From: Bolinopsis microptera
Lineage: Eukaryota > Ctenophora > Tentaculata > Lobata > Bolinopsidae
Length of the DNA: 64,000 nt
Reading direction: 5' to 3'
NCBI RefSeq assembly: GCF_026151205.1
Contig: NC_087075.1
Span: forward strand, 7,646,858-7,710,857
Each line of letters opens with the position of its first letter. The stretch's first letter is position 1. The translations under genes were made by a program, and so were the position numbers. This document shows positions 11,001 to 18,859 of this stretch, one piece after another. The notes under the pieces were generated by a model that was not told the DNA's origin, did no database searches, and was given only the letters and a program-made list of their open reading frames with translations.

Positions 11001-14000
11001 AGCACGGCGGGAGATAAGAAATGCAACGATGACCACCTTCCACAGGTTCCAGGTAGTCTGCAAAACATGACAACAATCGTCGTATCTGCCCGAGCAACAG
11101 GTAGTTAACTGGCATCCCGTGACCAGCAATCCTCTAAAACCCAAGTTTTCTCTTTACCCTCTTCAATACAACACTAATTCTTGATACTGGTCTATAGTAA
11201 TCCGGCCTCTTTAACTGAGCTCTATTTCTTAGAGAACGTCCTCCACTGGCTACAGGCGTACTCTGTTCATCAGGTGAGTAAGCTAGTGTATTGTTCCTCA
11301 CCCCCAGCTCGACAGGACTTAAACTATCCTCTATCCCGGATGTAGGTTCCTCAACCCCTCTGCTCCACCCGGGTGTGTAGAAAGATCTAAAGGATTCACT
11401 AACGGAAGAAGCTTTGTGATCACGTGTAACATTACTAGAGGATTCACTAACGGAAGAAGCGTTGTGATCACTTGTAACATTACTAGAGGATTCACTAACG
11501 GCAGAAGCGTTGTGATCACGTGTAACATTACTAGAGGATTCACTAACGGCAAAAGCGTTGTGATTACGTGTAACATTACTAGAGGATTCACTAACGGCAG
11601 AAGCGTTGTGATCACTTGTAACATTACTAGAGGATTCACTAACGGAAGAAGCGTTGTGATTACGTGTAACATTACTAGAGGATTCACTAACGGCTGAAGC
11701 GTTGTGATCACGTGTAACATTACTAGAGGATTCACTAACGGAAGAAGCGTTGTGATCACGTGTAACATTACTGAAGGATTCACTAACGGCTGAAGCGTTA
11801 TAATCACATTCTACGTTACTAATGATATCTAACTCACTAATGGCTGAAGCGTTGTGACTCGGAATGGTATTGATACCCACAGACCTGGTAAACTCCTCTC
11901 CTCCCGATCTCTCATCTAGAAATAGAATAACCTCTGTCTGGCACGATGCTTCCGCAAAACTCCTTCTGAATGGAACTCTGCTTCGTCTGTCCTCCTCAGC
12001 ATTAGACATTGTCGCCTTTATCATGTTCAGCCCGTGACTCTCCAACAACTCATTCTGAGTCCATCTTTTACCACAGAACTTTTCTGTCTGACCCCTGTTC
12101 TCTTGAGCTTGTCTATCAATCGCAGTCCCTCTAACACCGATATCGTGACCTCTGATCCTCTGCACGCCGTGTATGAATTTCTTACCGCCTACAGGTTTCA
12201 ATAGTGCGACGATCTTGTTCTTGCGGATCGTTATTGGCTCATCAGTAGAGTTAACACACTTTATCGGGACCAATCTTTTATCAGAGTGCACAACTGCATG
12301 AGCAAATGAAATGCCCGTGTCCCCGAAACCTTGCTTGTACTGTGGCTTAATCACACCTTTAAAATTCACTCCTTTTGCCTGTAACTTTCCCCTGATGTAC
12401 TGCACCGTGTTGGGAGGAATAATCGTGACCTTGCTACATCTCACTTTTATCTGCTGCTTTACATTCTCCGGCTTCTCCGTGAACGGCACATCATCTCCGT
12501 TATGCAGCACCAATCTGCACTTGTTATAATCCAGCGTCACTCTATTCGATCTCAAGAAATCATCTCCAATCAGGAACTCTGTGTCTAACAGATCAGTTAC
12601 CACGAAAGTGTGCACAAACTTATTTCCAGCAACCACCACTTCCATCTCTAACTCTCCTCTGATTTGTATCGTGTCTTGAGAAAATGACTTCAAGGTCATG
12701 TCACACGGTCGGATCCCGCTCTCTAGTCTCAGTCCTCTCACAAAACCCGTGGACACAATACTCACAGCCGACCCGCTGTCAACAAAAAGGTAGGCTTCCA
12801 CTCCTCTGCAACTCCCAGCCACCAAGATGTGCTCCCAGTTTACTGCATTTACCTCCTTCTGCTCCCCAGATGATTTTAATTGCGACTGACGGGAAATTGA
12901 TTTTGTCCAGTCGCACGCCCGTTTAAATGGTCTCTCTGCATTCCATACTGTTCAGTCTCTGTGGGTCTGTACTGCCCTCCTCGTCCTCCAGATCGCCCTC
13001 TGTCGACGTTGCAGAATCTTTGAATGTGACCCTCACCGTGACAATTATAACAAATCACCGGCCTGCGACTCTCTCCTCTACTCGCATCTCTACTCGCACC
13101 TCTACTCGCTCCTCTGCTACTCTGCTCAACCGGACTCACTCTACTCCTGCAAACACTGGCAACAATCAACATGCCCTTTACCTTCACACAGCTGGCACAC
13201 TATTATATTGCTCCAACACGAGTCAGCCTTGTGACCTCTCTTCCCACACATCTGACAGTCATTCTCATCCTTTTCTCTATTACCTTGCCTGCCAACACCG
13301 TAAGTAGTTGCCGAGAATTCCAGTGTAGTCATTGGATCACTGTCCGTATCACCCTCTACTGCCTTGGCTATATGCTCCTCCTGTACAGCTAGCCGGATCA
13401 CGCTATCAAAATCCTCTGTCTCTGTGTTCATCTGAAGGAGCCGTCTTTTAATAGCAGGGTTCTTCACGCCCTGTATCAACACAGTGATACCTGCACTCTC
13501 TCTCTCCACAGCCCTCGGGTAAATCTTCTCAGCAGTGTCCTGTATTCTCTCTGCGAACTGCTCCACGCTCTCTAACGCTTCCTGCCTCATCTTGTGAAAC
13601 GTTGTCCTCATTATTCTTGCATCAGTAGCGGGATATAGCTCTCTTTTCACCGCACTAATCAGCATCTTTACGTCACCTCTCTCATCACTCGACAGCCGGA
13701 TGTTCTTCACTTTCTTGAACTTTGCATCGTCTTCTATCTGATTTGCAAGCCTCAAGTCGAGATTGTCCTTTACTCCGCATAACAGGACCCACTGCTCGAA
13801 TCTCTGCAGAAATGTACAGAAGTCATCATTCTTCCTATATCTCGGCGCCTTACATCTCATCGTGTACTCTCCCTTATCTCTCTCTGTATTTCCGGGTTGC
13901 AGACTATCGCTCTCAGTTGTTCTCACTCTTTCTTGAAATAAGTTGCTCGTGTTCTCCAACTTTACTTCTTGTTCCCTCATCAATCCCTCTCGCTCAAGTT

Positions 14001-16678
14001 CTGCGTCCTGTCTCCACTTGATCATATTTCTCTCCAACTCTCTCACTCTGCTCAAACACTCCTCTCTCTTCTCGCTCAAATCAAACAACTCCACTTTTCT
14101 CTCCTTTATCTCCGTATCTTTATCACTTGTGTCCCAAGACTTCATTTCCATTTTCACCTCCACCATCTGATCCACAATTCGTTTTTCCTCCTCTACTAGT
14201 TCCTTCATCTCCTGCTCCATTCCTGCGAGTCCAGACATAGTAGCACTTTTCCTAGGTTCTCCAGATAGTGTAAAATAAGGTTGGGCACCAGACCAGTCCT
14301 CCCGAGGCGTACCAATGGTAAACTCTGCCTGCTCACAAAGGTACGGTAACGAAGTGGCGTACACTGGTAATTAAACTGTACAAGGGTACGATATAGAAGT
14401 GTCGTACACGGTACTTAAGAAATACACGAGCACGATCTTGAAGTATCGTACGCGGTACTTAAAGAAATATACGGGTACGATATCGAAGTCTCGTACACGA
14501 ATACCTGCAAATCTCTAGCTCTCAAGCTCTGCAAATTCACTCTAACTCTTACAGGCTACTGAGTGCCGTATAACGTTAAAAGATCGAATGACTTGATCGA
14601 GTCCTAAGTTAGGTGAGAACAAAGGAAACAGGGTATTCGAATAATAAGTCTCGAAGGCAATATATTACTACTTGATCAATAAACCAAGACTAGCGACTCG
14701 AAAGCCACGCTACACTGTTCTCGGGAGCGGTAACTTTTACAACCTTACCGTTAAACAATCCTCCAAGAACTGCCGCTAACGGGGCAAGCAAAACCTACCA
14801 GCACTGGGTCACGTGACATCACATGGCGAACCACGTGACACCGCGCGGCCCAGTCTATCCAATAACCTAACTTAACTAGCTAACCTGACTAACACGTGCC
14901 TTCCTCCGCAAAACCATCCATAATCTATTCCACTAATCTAATCTAATCTTATACTAATTCTAACGGTTATTTAACACTAATACTAGAATATTCTAAATGA
15001 TCTAAAAACTAAAAAGCCTAAGACCTGCTGCAAACAGCTTACTATATTACACTATTCATACTCATAGTACGCTAATTGGTAGATGACCCCATACGGAAGT
15101 TATCGTTTTGGGATTTAGCTTGATTGTGTGCCCTGTTAACTGTGTGTGAACTGGTTCCAATTGGGTGGAGAATTGTCGGTCACCCCACAAGATCTACTGG
15201 TGACATATTAACCAAAACAAATCACACCAACAACTTCCAAACATTAAACTGTTCAAATATTCTTTTTCAGTTTGATTTTCTTAAAAAACTGAATTTTACA
15301 ATTGCAATTTTTCCATCCAGGTATTAAGAAATCTTATCTACGTAGAGAAGCTTCTCAGACTACCTTGTGTATAGCACTACTTTTTGCTCTTTGCTACGTT
15401 CCCAGCGGCTTCCTGCGCTTTCTCTTCTTTCTCGATCACAGTGGTTAGTGATAGTTTAGTTATTTGTGATAAATAATGGAATTGAAGTTATTTACAATAG
15501 AATTGTAGTTATTAATAATGGAATTGTAGTTATTAATAATGGAATTGTAGTTATTAATAATGGAATTGTAGTTATTGTAGTCGGCAAATGTATTCACCGA
15601 AATGCTTGAATGGCAGAGTTATGTCAATGTCATACTCATCTGTTTGTAGGTTTGTTTTCCCGTGATTTTGAAATTTAAATTCTTCGTTTTAAATGCGGTT
15701 GACACTTAGGCGTGTCGCAGTGTAGTTACTAGTTAGCTATCAGAGGTATGCTGCGGTTACCATGCACGGTAACCACGGTAACCACGGTAACAACGGCACT
15801 ATAGCACGTCAAAACAATAATTTTAATCTCAAACATCTGTCGAAATATAATTAGGTATAAATAGGGATCCCAGCAGTAACAGTGCATAACGTTTCCAACA
15901 ATCCTACCTACGCTTAAATACTGAACAGCTAGCAGAGGTATGCTGCGGTTACCACGGTAACCACGGTAACCACGGTAACCACATCTGTCGAAATATAATT
16001 AGGGATAAATAGGGATCCCAGCAGTAACAGTGCATAACGATTCCAACAATCCTACCTACGCTTAAATACTGAACAGCTAGCAGAGGTATGCTGCGGTTAC
16101 CACGGTAACCACGGCACTATAACAACCCTTCCTATTTCAGGTATTTTACCGTTTTCAGTGTATCCAGAGACGAAGTCCCGCCAAACTGTATTCCTGTATA
16201 TGTTCTTCCTGATCAATACTTACACCGTTACAGTCAATAGCTTCGCTAACCCTATCTTGTATTACACCAGAACTTATAGGTGAGTTTATCAAATGTTGGA
16301 GTAGTTTATTAGTCTCATGATGAAATACTGATAGTTGGATAATATCCGGTTGAAAGAGACAAAGACAAATGAAACAGGAAGTTAGGAATGTAGGCAAATT
16401 TTCGGCGTCAACGCCATCTTCAGGCTCAAATTATTTGTTATATAGTAGTGTTGAAAGTTTTAACCGGATATTATCCAACTTTAGGTGAGTTGGTAGTTGA
16501 ATATTTGAATACTTTCATAACATTATTATTATTATTTCATAACATTTTTGTTTTCAGAAGGAGAGGAGCGCTTAAATACAACAAAACCAACTCAAAAGCA
16601 ACAAGATTAGACGCCACGTCCGCTGTTTCAGTAGCTATGAACAAACGTAACTTAGTAACTGTTACTAACGTAACTTAG
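5049..16678 (+). CDS. Rhodopsin-type seven-transmembrane receptor (GPCR), seven exons, 5' partial
   Basis: I assembled exons 5049-5179, 6772-6950, 7485-7580, 8168-8261, 15321-15443, 16141-16279 and 16558-16678; every junction is AG/GT and the phases agree (1,0,0,1,1,2), giving about 293 residues. Landmarks in order: TM1 Gly-Asn (LGNLW), TM2 with LSTTDLM and a Pro (normally LAxxDL), TM3 ending ARMIGIVKPLRY where the usual DRY is ARM, TM4 with its conserved Trp (ILSWVTA), TM5, IL3, TM6 with CYVP (variant of CWxP), TM7 NPILYY (NPxxY), and a short basic tail. The usual TM3 and ECL2 cysteines are absent. The start codon and the TM1 N-terminal part are not found. Ligand is unknown. Acceptors and donors were chosen by phase and membrane topology, so cDNA could shift one or two. 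The stop falls in the first unit of a minisatellite. Intron 4 holds an antisense LTR element. Confidence 0.87.
5161..6600 (+). repeat. 38-bp minisatellite containing the receptor's splice donor
   Basis: Twenty-eight units with a regular 38-bp period run from 5161 to about 6226. A 118-bp single-copy block follows, then four more donor cores at 6343-6480, then a second copy of the 118-bp block. Each unit has the last 19 bases of the receptor exon (ending CCCCTCTCTCAG) and its donor GTAAACGCTAGG. Units differ only by single substitutions (for example GAAATT for GAAATG, TTTCAG for CTCAG). Confidence 0.97.
7340..7455. repeat. 13-bp tandem repeat (CAGTGTGACCAAT)
   Basis: About eight copies with small interruptions, in the intron before the TM4 exon. 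Confidence 0.85.
7690..7782. repeat. Tandem repeat of about 31 bp, three copies
   Basis: Units share AATTTAACACGTGACCATG; located in the intron after the TM4 exon. Confidence 0.85.
8989..9783 (-). repeat. 3' LTR
   Basis: It matches the other LTR along its full length. It has an extra TTATATTATAT-type slippage near its inner end and lacks the small insertion (GGGGCAAG region) seen in the other copy. Confidence 0.93.
10291..10710. repeat. 39-bp tandem repeat inside the LTR element
   Basis: Almost eleven copies of a 39-bp unit (core CTCAGTACGCTTTAGGTACT), located in the untranslated interior between the protease ORF and the 3' LTR. Confidence 0.95.
11134..12915 (-). CDS. Retropepsin-containing ORF with repeat region and gypsy-type C-terminus
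   Basis: The longest reading starts at a non-ATG codon at 12825, but coding character extends upstream to about 12915, where it overlaps the zinc-knuckle frame, so translation probably arrives by frameshift. The protease has the active-site motif FVDSGSAVS and the second-lobe motif FLIGDDFL. A serine/asparagine-rich block of eight or nine 16-residue repeats (NHNASAVSESSSNVTR type) follows. The C-terminus has GGRSLRNRAQLKRPDYY, a motif style normally found after integrase in gypsy elements. Protease therefore runs almost directly into a post-integrase tail: the RT-RNase H-integrase core has been deleted and the remaining ends fused in frame. Confidence 0.88.
   Translation of the reverse strand, partial: CDWTKSISRQSQLKSSGEQKEVNAVNWEHILVAGSCRGVEAYLFVDSGSAVSIVSTGFVRGLRLESGIRPCDMTLKSFSQDTIQIRGELEMEVVVAGNKFVHTFVVTDLLDTEFLIGDDFLRSNRVTLDYNKCRLVLHNGDDVPFTEKPENVKQQIKVRCSKVTIIPPNTVQYIRGKLQAKGVNFKGVIKPQYKQGFGDTGISFAHAVVHSDKRLVPIKCVNSTDEPITIRKNKIVALLKPVGGKKFIHGVQRIRGHDIGVRGTAIDRQAQENRGQTEKFCGKRWTQNELLESHGLNMIKATMSNAEEDRRSRVPFRRSFAEASCQTEVILFLDERSGGEEFTRSVGINTIPSHNASAISELDIISNVECDYNASAVSESFSNVTRDHNASSVSESSSNVTRDHNASAVSESSSNVTRNHNASSVSESSSNVTSDHNASAVSESSSNVTRNHNAFAVSESSSNVTRDHNASAVSESSSNVTSDHNASSVSESSSNVTRDHKASSVSESFRSFYTPGWSRGVEEPTSGIEDSLSPVELGVRNNTLAYSPDEQSTPVASGGRSLRNRAQLKRPDYYRPVSRISVVLKRVKRKLGF
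11405..11800. repeat. 48-bp coding minisatellite
   Basis: About eight 48-bp units encode the 16-residue repeat of the protease ORF. ORFs in the other frames across it are shadows. Confidence 0.93.
12876..13187 (-). CDS. Nucleocapsid-like segment in a different frame, third zinc knuckle
   Basis: About 100 codons in a frame different from both gag and protease. It holds an RGASRGASRDASRG basic repeat and a CCHC knuckle CYNCHGEGHIQRFC. Gag and protease share one frame, and this segment bridges them in another. Expression would need two frame changes, either programmed or mutational. Confidence 0.7.
   Translation of the reverse strand: MKVKGMLIVASVCRSRVSPVEQSSRGASRGASRDASRGESRRPVICYNCHGEGHIQRFCNVDRGRSGGRGGQYRPTETEQYGMQRDHLNGRATGQNQFPVSRN
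13141..14238 (-). CDS. gag: LTR-retrotransposon Gag polyprotein
   Basis: I choose the ATG at 14236-14238 (MSGLAGMEQ), because the longer reading starts inside the LTR. The first 100 residues are a charged coiled coil rich in E and K. A helical capsid-like region follows (RFEQWV ... ELYPATDARI ... ESVEQFAERIQ), as in Ty3/gypsy retrotransposon gag proteins. The ORF closes with two CCHC-type knuckles, CQMCGKRGHKADSC and CQLCEGKGHVDCC. The ORF stops soon after the second knuckle, and a third continues in another frame. Role: RNA packaging and particle assembly in the cytoplasm. Confidence 0.88.
   Translation of the reverse strand: MSGLAGMEQEMKELVEEEKRIVDQMVEVKMEMKSWDTSDKDTEIKERKVELFDLSEKREECLSRVRELERNMIKWRQDAELEREGLMREQEVKLENTSNLFQERVRTTESDSLQPGNTERDKGEYTMRCKAPRYRKNDDFCTFLQRFEQWVLLCGVKDNLDLRLANQIEDDAKFKKVKNIRLSSDERGDVKMLISAVKRELYPATDARIMRTTFHKMRQEALESVEQFAERIQDTAEKIYPRAVERESAGITVLIQGVKNPAIKRRLLQMNTETEDFDSVIRLAVQEEHIAKAVEGDTDSDPMTTLEFSATTYGVGRQGNREKDENDCQMCGKRGHKADSCWSNIIVCQLCEGKGHVDCCQCLQE
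14266..15054 (-). repeat. 5' LTR
   Basis: Full-length partner of the LTR at 8989. Gag starts about 28 bases inside the element from its inner edge. Confidence 0.93.
15463..15577. repeat. 21-bp tandem repeat, about five copies
   Basis: Unit core TTATTAATAATGGAATTGTA; lies 20 bases after the TM6 exon donor. Confidence 0.9.
15733..16115. repeat. Compound repeat of about 150-190 bp, 2.3 copies, with inner 12-bp GGTAACCAC runs
   Basis: Three starts of AGAGGTATGCTGCGGTTACC at about 15740, 15934 and 16082. Each start is followed by a variable number of CACGGTAAC units. The first two copies also have a shared tail containing TAAATAGGGATCCCAGCAG. Confidence 0.9.
16333..16480. repeat. 19-bp inverted repeat in the receptor's last intron
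   Basis: AGTTGGATAATATCCGGTT at 16333-16351 is exactly reverse-complemented at 16462-16480. Confidence 0.9.
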
Positions 16679-17075
16679 TAACTGTTACTGACGTAACTTA
16701 GTAACTTAGTAACTGTTACTAACGTAACTTAGTTACTGTTACTAAGGTAACTTAGTAACTGTTACTGACGTAACTTAGTAACTGTTACTGACGTAACTTA
16801 GTAACTGTTACTGACGTAACTTAGTAACTTAGTAACTGTTACTAACGTAACTTAGTTAATGTTACTAAGGTAACTTATTAACTGTTACTGACGTAACTTA
16901 GTAACTGTTACTGACGTAACTTAGTAACTGTTACTAAGGTAACTTAGTAACTGTTACTGACGTAACTTAGTGACTGTTACTGACGTAACTTAGTGACTGT
17001 TACTGACGTAACTTAGTAACTGTTACTGACGTAACTTAGTAACTGTTACTGACGTAACTTAGTAACTTAATAACT
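16645..17075. repeat. 23-bp minisatellite that supplies the receptor stop codon
   Basis: Unit ACGTAACTTAGTAACTGTTACT with variants, about 18 copies. The receptor's last eight codons and TAG stop at 16676-16678 lie in its first units. Confidence 0.93.
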
Positions 17076-17093
17076 GTTACTAACATGACTTAC

Positions 17094-17160
17094 TAATTAA
17101 AACTATCCAGTTTACAGTTACTAAGTCACTTAGTAACTGTAAACTGGATAGTTTTAATTA
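17094..17160. repeat. Perfect 32-bp hairpin with a 3-nt loop
   Basis: Arms 17094-17125 and 17129-17160 are exact reverse complements around TCA. It follows the minisatellite directly, about 420 bases past the receptor stop. Confidence 0.96.
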
Positions 17161-17766
17161 TACTACTAGTTACTGTTAGAATTGGTGGCTGAACAAAACA
17201 GACTGAAGTTTTGATATTTTTACCTTGCATAGTTGTGATGGCTATGATAACGTTTGTAATTGTAGTGGACTGTATTTATTTACATGTGCAAACGTTTACT
17301 TTATCAAACAATGAAATTTAGCGTTTCTTTTCGATTTACTTTTGCTGCGATTTATCAATTAAAATTGTCGTTGTAGTTCTGGGCTCAGATATCTATTATC
17401 TGCCATTTGGGGATCTTTGCTTCAATAAAGTTTCTACAAAAAGACTTGTCAAGAGTTACTTACCAAAGTAACCAAAGTAAATAAGATCAGGAGCACTTGT
17501 TTAAATGGTGCCCAACAAGAACACAGTTTAAAAGAGCCCTGACTAGTAGATTTAACGAAATAAGACAACACAGTTTGATAATGCTGAGAATAAAAGTGTA
17601 AATGAAGCAGTCACACCAAACATGGATTCAAAAATTGCTTTGTTTCAAATGTTCTTTCTTATCATGCAACTACTTCGAAAGCTGTCTTATAAAATTGGTG
17701 TATGTGTTAAAGTGCTGGTATATTGTCCTCTAGATTCTCCTGGTTCTACAGTTACCTGTGCTGCTA
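17161..17766. other. Convergent intergenic region between receptor and SOD genes
   Basis: An AATAAA at 17424-17429 on the plus strand is a candidate polyadenylation signal for the receptor. I saw no clear signal for the minus-strand SOD. Confidence 0.4.
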
Positions 17767-18594
17767 CTACTCCAGTTGGAGGGTGCAGCAAGCAATCCTG
17801 CCCCCAGCGTTGCCAGTAGCGGCACTACCCTCATCTCCCCCTCGTCCCAGATCATCCTTTCCAGCGTGCAAGACCGCTGCTCGGCCTACCACTGAGTCCG
17901 GTCCCTTAAGTCTGAACCGAAGAGAGTTGAGAGTGAAACCCCATCTCTCTGTCATGGCAACGTAGCAATCAGGATCATGACGGATTATTTCAAAGGTTCG
18001 GATGTTGATGCACAGTCCTTTTCTTTGTCTTCTCTTGTTGCACTTCTTCACTTTTTTGCCCTTTCTTTTTCTCTTCTCAATTTTAAGTAGCTCTTCGCCA
18101 TAGAACGTTTCTACTTTGCCATCTGACCACACTTTCTCTAGCCAGGGACCACAGTTGATAGCAGGTTTCCCTAAAAAGGAGGCTCCTACACCGCCACTCT
18201 CGTCTACATTAATGTCAGCGGAGTAGTTGATCTCCCCTCTATCTCCAGCGTTGACGTTCCCGAAATCTCCGACATGTCGCTCAACATCGATAGAGGTTAT
18301 GTCACCGTGGGTGGTGCTCAGAGGGTTGAAGTGACCTCCAGTACTTTCCTTTCCACAGCTGTTCCCTACAACTGCGTTGGTGTGGATGTGAAACCCGTGG
18401 GGTCCTGCCACGATGTCCTCAGGCTCGCCGTCGATGTTAAGTTTGATGGATTGCGACATCTTACCGTCACTCTCGAACACGACTTTCCCAACTTCAATAT
18501 CTGTTCCATGAAGCTTCATGGTACAGCTTGCTTTGCGTGGACCACCAGCAAAGATGGGTTGAAATGCTGCTAAAAGCAGCAAACAGATGAACAT
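17767..18594 (-). CDS. Secreted Cu/Zn superoxide dismutase with an inserted basic segment
   Basis: The 275-residue single-exon ORF starts with a signal peptide (residues 1-16, hydrophobic LLLLAAFQPIFA). All catalytic residues are present: Cu ligands His69, His71 and His243, bridging His88, Zn ligands His96, His107 and Asp110, active-site Arg266, and the Cys80-Cys269 disulphide pair. Motifs GFHIH, GHFNP, RHVGDFGN, DDLGRGG and GNAGGR are classic. It would dismutate superoxide outside the cell. Unusually, about 84 residues (146-229) separate GKPAI from LKGPDSVVGR, which are almost adjacent in normal family members (about 150-190 residues). The insert is rich in Lys/Arg (residues 171-192) and has four Cys. 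It could bind matrix polyanions, or be a retained intron, although no good donor is visible at its start. Confidence 0.92.
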   Translation of the reverse strand: MFICLLLLAAFQPIFAGGPRKASCTMKLHGTDIEVGKVVFESDGKMSQSIKLNIDGEPEDIVAGPHGFHIHTNAVVGNSCGKESTGGHFNPLSTTHGDITSIDVERHVGDFGNVNAGDRGEINYSADINVDESGGVGASFLGKPAINCGPWLEKVWSDGKVETFYGEELLKIEKRKRKGKKVKKCNKRRQRKGLCINIRTFEIIRHDPDCYVAMTERWGFTLNSLRFRLKGPDSVVGRAAVLHAGKDDLGRGGDEGSAATGNAGGRIACCTLQLE

Positions 18595-18697
18595 GATTTC
18601 CTCGGGATTCTGACGTAGTGATCCAGTAACAAGACTACTATCACACCGCTGTTGATAACTAAAATAAGAGTAATGATTAAATCGATGAACAGGTCCT

Positions 18698-18706
18698 TAA
18701 ATATAT
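18698..18706 (-). promoter_or_regulatory. Candidate TATA box of the SOD gene
   Basis: ATATATTTA on the minus strand, about 105 bases upstream of the ATG, followed by AT-poor sequence and a plausible 5' UTR. Confidence 0.45.
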
Positions 18707-18798
18707 CTTCATGGAAAATTGAGAACCGTCACGTTTAGTGACTGACTGACCGGCATGTTTAGTTACAACATGGAGTTTCATTACTTTGATTTTACATT

Positions 18799-18858
18799 AT
18801 TAATATATTGTATTAAATTATCAAACTTATTGTAATAAATTTAATACAATATATTAAT
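18799..18858. repeat. 21-bp AT-rich inverted repeat
   Basis: Exact arms at 18799-18819 and 18838-18858 around an 18-base spacer; lies in the SOD 5' flank. Confidence 0.9.
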
Positions 18859-18859
18859 A

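Larger units (their letters stand above)
8989..15053 (-). mobile_element. Non-autonomous Ty3/gypsy-like LTR retrotransposon, about 6.07 kb
   Basis: Two LTRs of about 790 bp (8989-9783 and 14266-15054) have inverted ends TAGTGTAA/TTACACTA and differ by only a few substitutions and two small indels, so the insertion is recent. A 4-bp ATTC is present at both outer edges. On the minus strand a primer-binding-like TGG follows the 5' LTR, and a G-rich tract (CCCGGGGGATA) precedes the 3' LTR. The interior has gag, zinc knuckles and an aspartic protease, but no reverse transcriptase, RNase H or integrase. It is therefore a gag-pro element that would need enzymes in trans. It sits antisense in receptor intron 4. 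Confidence 0.93.

Noticed and set aside
11416-11697. Repeat ORFs in other frames of the retroelement
   Set aside because: Shadows of the 48-bp coding minisatellite; the real frame carries the protease.
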